Source of the DNA: Bacteroidota bacterium
Lineage (GTDB): Bacteria > Bacteroidota > Ignavibacteria > OLB7
DNA: 64,000 nt
Direction: 5' to 3'
NCBI GenBank assembly: GCA_018266795.1
Contig: JAFDZV010000043.1
Span: 62,001 to 126,000 of the forward strand
Position 1 is the stretch's first letter. Every line of letters starts with the position of its first letter. Of this stretch, positions 28,301 through 36,600 are shown one piece after another. Made by a program: the position numbers and the translations under genes. Below the pieces are notes generated by a model. The model was not told the DNA's origin. It searched no databases and was given only the letters and a program-made list of their open reading frames with translations.

Positions 28301-28791
28301 TCGAAGTCTCGTTCAGCCAGAGCGTTGCGGGTTCGGTGAACGGCTCCATAACGTTCAACAGCAACGCCACGAACGGCGCACAGGTGATCACGCTGAACGG
28401 CCAGTCCAGGACGCAGAAGGATGATGGCGGTTCCTCCTCGAACACCGCTCGCACGGGCGGTGGGTCGGATATCGCGAGCAGCGGCCTCCAGGAGTTCAGC
28501 GTGAGCGGTGTTACCGGGGTACGCAATGCCAGTGGGCTTGCGTTGATGCAGAGCGTTCCGAATCCGGGACGCGACAAGGTGGAGATCGTTTACGATCTGC
28601 CGCTCAACTCGGACGCAACGCTGGAGCTCTTCGACGCACAGGGCCGCCTGGTGAACGTGCTCGACGCGGGCCGGCGCGATGCCGGTGAGCACCGTGTGCT
28701 CGTCGATGTCACTTCGCTCGCCAGCGGCACCTACCACTATCGCCTCACTGCAGGTGGTGTGCTTGCACGTACCCTCCTCGTGGAGCACTAG
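25324..28791 (+). CDS. Giant T9SS-secreted protein with choice-of-anchor-D/ASH-like domains
   Basis: A 1155-residue exported protein. The signal peptide ends near GTANGQ. The N-terminal domain (about 30-260) contains YTFGSSLGTF, FSIGFSFVFNG and RILNIEWGTQL, as in many surface proteins of the FCB group. The middle holds repeated Ig-like domains of the ASPM-SPD-2-hydin/choice-of-anchor-D type, e.g. QTFQLYNTGTCDMRI and LNFGFLSMGKKTRRNLFVKN followed by TGTMTLLV. The last 85 residues are a T9SS type A sorting domain: SVPNPGRDKVEIVYDL, ATLELFDAQGRLVNVL, TSLASGTYHYRLTAGG. A GAGGACTCC sequence precedes the ATG at 25324. A perfect hairpin follows. Function at the surface is unknown. Confidence 0.85.
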   Translation: MMSSLPARRHMWRLLCIPSVLVMILLGLGTANGQQLSSYYTFGSSLGTFTSLTGANTVILNSNGATGVGVYNEDATAGPFSIGFSFVFNGTAYSTFTLNARGFLILGTTLSSNPNNAIEAPPIPDPIIAAFWDQQHMYDGSATCVPPVASVNVSYVVTGVAPNRILNIEWGTQLVSAATYYYAGNCLPMCDYEIRLYECSNRIEFQYGAFRVSTNTAVHSTASIGLASGLNNYISVTPGVVNTASSVTPNDMVDNNNVAATTLIPIGQIFSFSHFTPDITGRTGTGNGGTATMTPGDTLLKGMSTIFGNPLVSTPFSLSVPASGCSAPRSYGLVITGPAAADYYFGSPGIQISGGSVGAGSSVIPPITFAPTAVGNRYATLTVYDSTNNVSKSYVLAAKGTSRISFAGNIPQGGTAAMATGDTLLLNTFVVRGTSGNFTPFTLTNVGTNGALPPASITYTITGGSGQYVINPPTSSLSNGQSATPTLTFNAVGVGPQPATLTINADGEIRTYVLYATAAVPSAIFRIAGVALDSSSTLFSNHFACEGEAYDTYQIQVLNNGGVPFTISKVEVFETDTVYKQGSPRYPLRHDKAGRLVPMQDYFLTVAPPVAPMKANVLLNYPYVVPTLPQASTMYITMISQRPGKRFGRIFVRTNCQNFAGPDTNGAIVTGLLKMDLFGRGSSSSLSDNPNGGLPQAIVFPVTPLGTSVEQTFQLYNTGTCDMRINPSRFEFVAGDVDEFAISQMPSSPTTASNGDLIIPPGGSTPVKVTFTPKQVESRRASIRIMTNDSSIAIPGVTERGVYLLDVYGTGKSDLYIQGIDVGTALIGGNASEHTHGVVRVESSRNEPMIITKVALAGTDAADFGQDAAKPWPTQAYVIQGGQELDLGVEFAPRAGGQPGTRDAELRVYLVTGDSLVAKIHGVAGTREITVTPGALNFGFLSMGKKTRRNLFVKNTGTMTLLVQQPDVQSPNGEFTATPLARTEFAPGQEEVIEVSFSQSVAGSVNGSITFNSNATNGAQVITLNGQSRTQKDDGGSSSNTARTGGGSDIASSGLQEFSVSGVTGVRNASGLALMQSVPNPGRDKVEIVYDLPLNSDATLELFDAQGRLVNVLDAGRRDAGEHRVLVDVTSLASGTYHYRLTAGGVLARTLLVEH

Positions 28792-29423
28792 CGCTCCCGG
28801 AGACACGTTGGTTGTAATCCATGCGCGGCCCCGGCATCAGCCGGGGCCGCGCTGTTGGTAGGTACCGCTGCATCGGCAACCGGCGCATCGCATCCGGCGG
28901 CCGATCGTTGGCCAACCACAGTTTATCTGCCGTTCGCACATGCCTCTGCATGTTGTGCACCATTCGTGGCTCCGTTGCCGGTTTGAAAAATTTTCCTGAG
29001 ATATAGGAATCGAGTCCCTTGTAATGCCTGAACCGTAGCATTACTTTGCGTGCCGGTTATCCTCCAACAGAAAATCTGCAGATGGATGTGTCCCCACACT
29101 CAGCTGCGTGATGACAGGCAGCACGGATAACAGCCGACGGCCGCGCCGCCGTACCACACAACGCCAGCGATACTCCGAATTGTCAGCCCGGGACCGATGA
29201 AGTCGGCTGCATGATTGTGCGTACGCTCGTTCCTTGAAACAGTCATTGTGAGCCGTATCTCACGCGTTGCACCGTGGGTGCGGCTGCGTCGTTGTTTTGT
29301 CGGCGCGGCTTGCGTTCGTACGTTTGGTGACGATGATGAAGCCGGTTGCTGCAAAGCTCCGTAGCATGGATGATGAACCATCCGGGTGCGGCATTCCAGA
29401 GAGCAGTACAACGATGTTGAACG
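28792..29423. other. Intergenic region before the propeptide-like gene
   Basis: It starts with a strong terminator (28823-28852). The remainder, about 570 bp, has no supported gene and includes a lower-GC patch near 28981-29010 that could contain the promoter of the downstream block. Confidence 0.4.
28823..28852 (+). terminator. Terminator, copy 1 of a duplicated sequence
   Basis: GCGCGGCCCCGGC and GCCGGGGCCGCGC form a perfect 13-bp stem with an ATCA loop. About 50 bp including this hairpin (from 28819) are repeated with one mismatch at 56821. Confidence 0.8.
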
Positions 29424-30281
29424 ATGTTCGTTCCACGATCGATTCCAGTTGCAATCCTGATGCTTGCGGCGTTCATGAGTGATGGCGCCAGTGGATACGG
29501 CCAGCCGCCGACGGTGGTGGTGCTTGTGCGGGACATCAACTCGCAGCCGGTTGCCGGCGCCGTTGTGCGGTTGCATGCCGCTGATGCCACATACCGTACC
29601 GCCGTGTACGACAGCGCGAAGGAGTGGTATGGGTTTGCCGCGGAACTGCCGCCCGGCACACTCGAGGTATCGCACGGTGGGTACGAGCCGCAGACAGTTC
29701 GCGTTCCCGCCGCACAGGGCAGCGGCGCGATCACGGTCTATCTCGGAAAGGCGGGTGATGCATATACATATGCCGGCGGCCACAGGATTCCCTATGTCCG
29801 GAACCTCCATGCTCTTGGTCTCGTTGTTTCCATCGCCGAGATCTCGGCGATCCGGAAGACGTTGGAGCCGTACCATGTGAGTATCGATACCATGGCGTCA
29901 TCCGTGCTCGTTGTGCGGCGCTCGGAGCCGTTCGAACGGTCCGGTTGCGAGGTGCTGCGCACACTCCGCGGCCTCAGGGGTGTCAACACCGCCGGGGCGT
30001 TGATCGAGTCGCTGCCGGGAGGACCGGTTATTCAGACGAACCGGTTTACGATCACGTTCAACCAGATGGTGCGCGAGGAGGAACGCCTCGGCATCATACA
30101 CCACGCAGGACTTACGTTGGTGCGGCGCGTCCGGGACGGAGCCTATCTCGTCGCTGCCGACAACGGAGTTGGTGACGGTATCAATGATTTGCTGGAAACG
30201 ATGGCACGCAACCAGGCCGTTGCGGAAGTGGAGGGGGAGTTTGTGGCCTGCTTCAGCGCGGCTGAGAGCCGCGAGCGCTGA
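29424..30281 (+). CDS. Exported stand-alone subtilase-propeptide-like protein
   Basis: A 285-residue protein with a signal peptide (SIPVAILMLAAFMSDGAS). Residues about 28-105 resemble a carboxypeptidase-regulatory/Ig-like domain (VVVLVRDINSQPVAGAVVRL, GTLEVSHGGYEPQTV, ITVYLGKAGDAYTY). Residues about 200-275 match subtilase propeptides (TNRFTITFNQMVREEE, HHAGLTLVRRV, INDLLETMARNQAVAEVE). Both segments align with the N-terminal 290 residues of the giant subtilase encoded 363 bp downstream, for example FYLGRPGDSYTW against VYLGKAGDAYTY and TNRVSITFNADV against TNRFTITFNQMV. It lacks any protease domain. I infer a paralogue that could act as an inhibitor or folding helper for the protease. The ATG at 29424 has no strong ribosome site. 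Confidence 0.7.
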   Translation: MFVPRSIPVAILMLAAFMSDGASGYGQPPTVVVLVRDINSQPVAGAVVRLHAADATYRTAVYDSAKEWYGFAAELPPGTLEVSHGGYEPQTVRVPAAQGSGAITVYLGKAGDAYTYAGGHRIPYVRNLHALGLVVSIAEISAIRKTLEPYHVSIDTMASSVLVVRRSEPFERSGCEVLRTLRGLRGVNTAGALIESLPGGPVIQTNRFTITFNQMVREEERLGIIHHAGLTLVRRVRDGAYLVAADNGVGDGINDLLETMARNQAVAEVEGEFVACFSAAESRER

Positions 30282-30644
30282 TGCCCCGGAACCGTACGCA
30301 GCAAGGGGTGCAGCCGTGCCGGGTGCGCCGTTCTGCGCGAAACATCACCGGCATTCCGATTCCGAGATCTCAGGGCTGCTCATAGTCTCATGCGCTACCA
30401 TGCGCATGTTCTGACGATCTCTTCGTTGTAGTGTGCCTGCGTGCGCCTGCAACGCGGTTCCGGTTCATCGCCGGATCCTGTTCACCACCCCATTGCTCTA
30501 TCTGTTCTGAGGCGTTCTGCAACAGGGCGACCCATGTCCGCCCATGCCTGCAAGGAGCATCGTCCATGATGGCGATTGTTCCGTTGCATCGCTGCAGAGC
30601 AGCGTTCGGCTGACGTATCGTTCACTACCACACATGAGGCAGTC
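30282..30644. other. Spacer before giant gene A
   Basis: 363 bp without a gene. I looked here for an upstream signal peptide for giant A and found none in any frame. Confidence 0.45.
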
Positions 30645-33600
30645 ATGGATCAATTCAACCAGGGCATCGCGGTCGCGGTGTACAGCGGAGAGATGGCAAT
30701 ACTCTCCGATGCACATGTGACGTTGACGGATGCATCGGGAACCACCACAACGGCAATTTTCGATAGCGATCACGGCGTCTATCTGGCCGATCTGAGTCCG
30801 CAGGGCGCCGTCACGGTCAACGTGACGTGCGACGGGTTCGAGCCGCAATTCAGAACGGTGATCGGGCTCAGGCTGGCACATGCAGTGCCGTTCTACCTTG
30901 GCCGGCCCGGCGACAGCTACACCTGGCAGGACGGCGCACGCGTGCCGTATCAGTCCACGCACGGCCAGATCGCCGTTGTCACGAACCACTGGAGTTCCGT
31001 GCAGCATGATCTTCGCGATCATCTCAGCGGGCATGTCGTCAGCGAGGGGCATGGGGGGAAGTCGGTGAACCATGAATTCGGCCCCGAGGTCAAACGCCAA
31101 ACGGTGAATGTGATCCGGATATCGCCGTCGGCTGCTCACTCACCGGCAGCCGGCGCCGCAGGACATGGCGGGCTGCTGAAGATGCTGCGCGCGCATCCGA
31201 AGGTCTCCGCGGCCGGTCCGGTCTTTCGAGATGCCGGCGATCAACCTCTGCTGTTTACCAACAGAGTGAGCATCACGTTCAATGCCGATGTAACCACCAA
31301 CGCGGCGTTTGCGATCATTGCCTCCGTCGGGCTGCAGAATGCACGTGCGGTGAAGGGGACGCAGGGGACATTCAGTGCCTGGGCCGATCCGGATATCGGC
31401 GAGGAGATCAACGCGCTCCTCGAGAGGCTGATGGCGATGCCGGAGGTGGAATCGGCTTCCGCCGAAGTACATGCTCCTCTCAACCTCGAAGCGCTCAATC
31501 CGAACGACTTTCTCTGGCCGGCCGTGTGGGACAGGATCCGCGTGCGCTGCCCCGAGGCATGGGAGTTCATCAGCAACAACGTCGGCGGTTCCGGCTTCGG
31601 CGATCCGAACGTGGTTATCGGTGTGGTGGATGGTGGCGTGATCTCCGATCCCGGAGGCGTTCCGCTGCACGAGGAACTGCAGGGGCAGGTGCCGGGAGGC
31701 GTGAGCACCACCCTCACTGCGATACTGAACCCCACGCACTCGGTGATAACGGTGCGGGACAGCAACCGCTTTGTTGCCGGCAACGTTGTGGATGTAGGAT
31801 TGGAAACCCAGAAGTTGGTGCACCTTGTCACACCGGTCGGACCCGGCAACATCGGTACGCTGGAAATCGACGCGCTCTTCCTGGACGCTCCCATCGGTAC
31901 CGAGGTGATGCTGAATGGTGCTCCCGCAACCCGAACATGGATGACAGCGCGAACAGCCGCTGCCACGGCGACGGTTTCGGTAACCGCGGCTGCCGGGCTT
32001 GCGGTTGGAGATAGAGTCTCGATCGGTACGCAGACTACACCTGCTGCAGGCACCGCGGTGGCCGAGGAGGTCATCATCCTGAACATCGTCGGCAACACGC
32101 TCACCACCACACCTGTTGTTGCCCGCGACCTCAACGGCACAATTGCCAGCCATCCGGCCGCAGCACCGGTGGACAGCCGGCGAAAGACTCAGACGTTGTT
32201 CGATGTGTCAAGCGGCAATGTCTATAATCACAACAACTTTCCAGTTCCCGCCGCCCTCGGTCACGACGATCATGGGCTGTGTTGCGCCACCATTGCTGCG
32301 GCAACTGCCAACAATGGGCTTGTGGGGGGCCGTGCCAACGGCCTGGCCGGTGCCGCGGGACATGCGCGCATTTCAAGCATCATTTCGGGAGGCTCACGCC
32401 AGAACGACGTCGATGCCTTTCAGTGGATAACGGGCGTCGCTTCGCTGCCGAGTGCCGGCTTCGGGACACCGGCACCGGCCATGCTTCGCCCGGGGGCAGA
32501 CGTGACCACGTGCAGCCTGGGTATCGGAGCTTTTATCTCGACAACCAATGATCGTACTCCTGCCGTCGACGAGGCATTGAATCATATCACACGTCGCGGG
32601 CGAGGTAACCGGGGAACGCTGATGTTCTTCTCTGCAGGGAACGACAACATCGCCCAGGAGCCGACGCGATGGAGCGCTCATGCACGGATCTTCTCTGTTG
32701 CCGCGTTGCAGATGAAGTATGTCAACAACGTTGTTCTCGATACCAGAGCATCCTACAGCTGTTACTCGCGCCCGGCCAACCTGCCGGCCGCGGCGGCCGT
32801 TCCGGTTACGGCCTGTACCCCGAGCGGCGTATCCAACTTCCAGACCCACAATCCGCCTTCCAATTTCTGGATGCTCGCCGGCTGTATTCCCGGAACAGGG
32901 AATAGAATCAGCCGCCCAACTTCCACAACGCAGCTACGAAACCCGATCGGAGCTGCACGTGTTGAAATGCAACTGGCAGCTCAGGTTCTTGTGGGCGCCT
33001 TGAGTATTACGGTGAATGCAGTTGCCACCGTCAATGTCGGTGACTGGTTGCTGATCGGTAAGATCGGCGATACCGACATGGAATGGATTCGTGTGCATCC
33101 GGTTAATCCGCCAGTCGGCAACGTCATCTTTCTCGACCCGGCCAACACACCTGCGATACAACACAACCTCATACGACGCGTTGTGGCCTGTACCACGATC
33201 GACGTTGTCAACACGGCCGGATTTGCAGTGGGCGACTGGATTCAGCTTGGCGATCCATCGGCAACGGGGTCGGAGGCTGTGCGTATCCGCGCAATCGATG
33301 CCGTCAACCGGAACTTCTCGGTGGATGGGCCGCTGAATACCTACAACGTTTTGCCGGCGGTCAACATTCATCGCGGCGTTCAGGACTACTACGATGAATT
33401 CAACGGCACCTCTGCCGCGACACCGCTGGCAGCCGGCATCGGCGCGCTGGTTGTCACCGCGAAGCCGACGCTGACCTGGGCCGAGGCGCGCGACATCCTG
33501 ACGCGCACTGCATTGCGCACCGATTTGAGGAACACGGATATCCATCCGGCCACCGCGTTCCTGCCCCTGACACCCGGCATACCGCACTCGCCGCTTCCTG

Positions 33601-36600
33601 CCTCTCCTGCTGTAGACGGCCGCTGGACCAACGCCCAGGGCGATCCCATCGTGGACAACGGCGGCAGCATGATCCGGTTCGCCGAGCGATCGGAGGATGT
33701 GGATGCCCAGCCCACCGAAACCACGCTGGTGCTCGACGATGTGGACGACATGCATGTGGACCATGCGGTAGTGCTTACCAATCAGGCCGGCACAGCCAGC
33801 GAGCGCCGCATCATCACGGCGGTGGATGTCCCCACGAAGACGATCACGGTTGATGCCCCGCTCGCCAACAACTACGTTGGCGGAGGGGCGAACACGGGGC
33901 GCGACGATCTGGCTGCCGATGCGGCCCAGGGAGCAACGATCATCCAGGTGAACAGCACCGCATCCTTCGTTGTGGGGCAGACGATCGAGATCAACTCCTT
34001 CCTTCGCTCCGCCGAGGTACGCCACATCCGCGGCATCCCGGACGCCACGCATCTGGAGATCGATCCGCTGGAGCGCGACGTGCACAACAACGAGAATGTG
34101 TACGGCGGGTTGATCGCCTATCGCAGCCCGTGGTATGGCGCCGGGCGCCTGGATGCCGAGGCGGCGGTGAAGGCGGCGTTCAACTACAGCCACGATGCGC
34201 GCGATCTCATGATCCGCAACAACATCCACGATAACGGAACTGCGCCGGTGAACCTCGGGGTTGTCCCGATTTCGAGCCCGGACATCTGGGGAAGGCTTAC
34301 CGCGCCGGTGATCGCCGCGGGCCTGCCGGACGCTCCCGGCGACGGCGACAATGCGCTCCCCGAGGGGTACAGATTCCCCGGCTACGATCCGGCAGCCAGC
34401 TACCAGAACCTTGCCTCGCATCTGCAGCCGAAGGCGGGCCAGGACTACTACGTCTATGCGCGCATCAAGAACCGCGGCGACAGTCTCTACAGCCTCGATG
34501 CATGGGCTCGCATCTACATCTATCGCAGCCGTTCGGAGGAGCCGTTCAGGATCCCGCAGGGGTGGAACGATGCCGGCGGACCGGCCAACATCATGAATCA
34601 CAACAGCGGCACCTTCCTGCTCGGAACGGAGAGGCCGCTCTTCAACGCCGCAGCAGACGAGAATCTTCCGGCGCTGAGCGGAGGCATCGCACCCGGCGAT
34701 CACTTCATCGTCAAGGCAATGTGGCCGGCGGCCAACGTTCCCACGGCAGCCTCGCTGGCTGCCGCCGGCATTGCGGACCAGGACCGCCTTCGCACGCATC
34801 TGCTCGTGGAGATCACGCCGCACGACGGCCTGCTTGCCGGTGACACGGTAGGCAGCAACAACAACATCTCCAGCCGCGAGGTGACGTTCGCCGCGGTCAC
34901 GTTCGCGAAGGGGAACGGCGATCCGCTTCCGGACACCCTCACGGTGAAGCGCGATAACACGGTTGGCTCGCTTGCCTTCACCGTCAACCTGAAGGATCCC
35001 GTGGGCTACTTCCGCGTCGCCAAGGTGAAGGTGGTGGGGCAGCGGAGCGTGAAGTCCGGCACGCTGGAGACGGTGGAATGGTCCTGGAGCGGCGGCGGAC
35101 CAGCCTGGACTTCGAATCCGGCCGCGCCCACATGGTTCACCGTGAGCGCGCCGACGCTGCCGGGCGGTGCCGCGGCCGCTGCCGGGAACGATGCCGTGGA
35201 GATCAACTTCAGCGGCACGTTCGACGCCTCCGCATTGCACGACGTGGTGGATATCAACCTTCAGCTCTACAGTCACGACGATGTGCTGCTGCTGGAACAG
35301 TTCGAATCCGTCTTCATCGATCAGACGCCGGTACGCCTCAGCGATCTCGATGTGGTTGATCCGAACGCGCCGAGCCTCTACACGTTCGCGGACATGGGCG
35401 GGCTCACGCAGACCACGCCGTTCGGGCCGGAGAGCGACAAGGTGTTCCGTGTTACCAGCAGCTTCAATGTTGCGGCCGGAACGAAGGCGTACGCCGTGAC
35501 GGCGGGCGAGGTGATGGTGCAGCGCGTCTGGACCGCCGACAGCGATGCCGGCGGGTATCAGGACGCCGTGGTGAACCTGATCCTGAAGCCGTTCGATGCG
35601 CCGCGCGTCGGCTCGCGTGCGGTGAAGTACTTCGTCTATCGCGGCATCCGGCTGGGCGATCTGCTGACGAGCAAGGACGATCCCACCCACGTTCGCGACG
35701 AGGCCGGAGGCTCCGAGTTCATCGCCGCGCTCTATCACTATCAGCTCGCGCGCCGCAACGCCTTCCTTGCAACGGCCTACGGGCAGGCCCACCAGGCTGA
35801 GGCGCCGCCGCTGACGCTGACCAGCGACATCCTGGGATGGGATGTTGCGGTGGCATCCGCCACGGCGCTCGATCCGATGTTCTTCGGAAGCGACACCGCT
35901 CCGCAGCTTCCCATAGCCGCGGCCGGCATGCAGCTGGGAGAGTTCACGCAGGGAACCGAGTGCGGCTTCGAGGTGGTGCTGGAGGCGAATGCCAGCGTGC
36001 ATACGTACGAGTTTGCCCGCAGGCCGTTCACGCGCATCGATGTGAGCGCCGATGCCGCGAAATCGCTTGCGCTGCGCCACCACCGCGAGGAGGTGCTGCG
36101 CTACCTCGATCCGGCTGCCTACTACGGCCAGCAGTACTCCATCGGAGTCTATGCCAAGAGCGGCGGGACGAAGACATTGAAGAAGGAAGATGCCCTCTAC
36201 ACGGATGTGCTTGCTCCGTTCACCACCAGGAACACCATCTACATCGATATCCGGAACGAGACCGATGCGTCGTTCAACTTCTACGCCAACTACGCGATCA
36301 ACGGCAGCCACCTGATGTATGGCATCAAGCCGGGGAAGAAGACGATGAGCCCGAAGAGCTACGGAACCAAGGGCTGGCCGCTCATGATTCTGAAGCGCAC
36401 GCAGGCCGATCGCGCAGTGGACAAGATCTATCTGGCGCTCAGCATGAACGGGAACAAGGTGCCGGCGCTCTACATCGAGTGCGGGGCGCCCGCCACCCCG
36501 GTGGATGGAACGGCCTTCGTGATCGGCGGCAAGCTCTACAACGACGGTGCGCAGTGGACGAAGGAGGTGGGCTTCACCATCCGGCAGCATGCGGCCGGCG

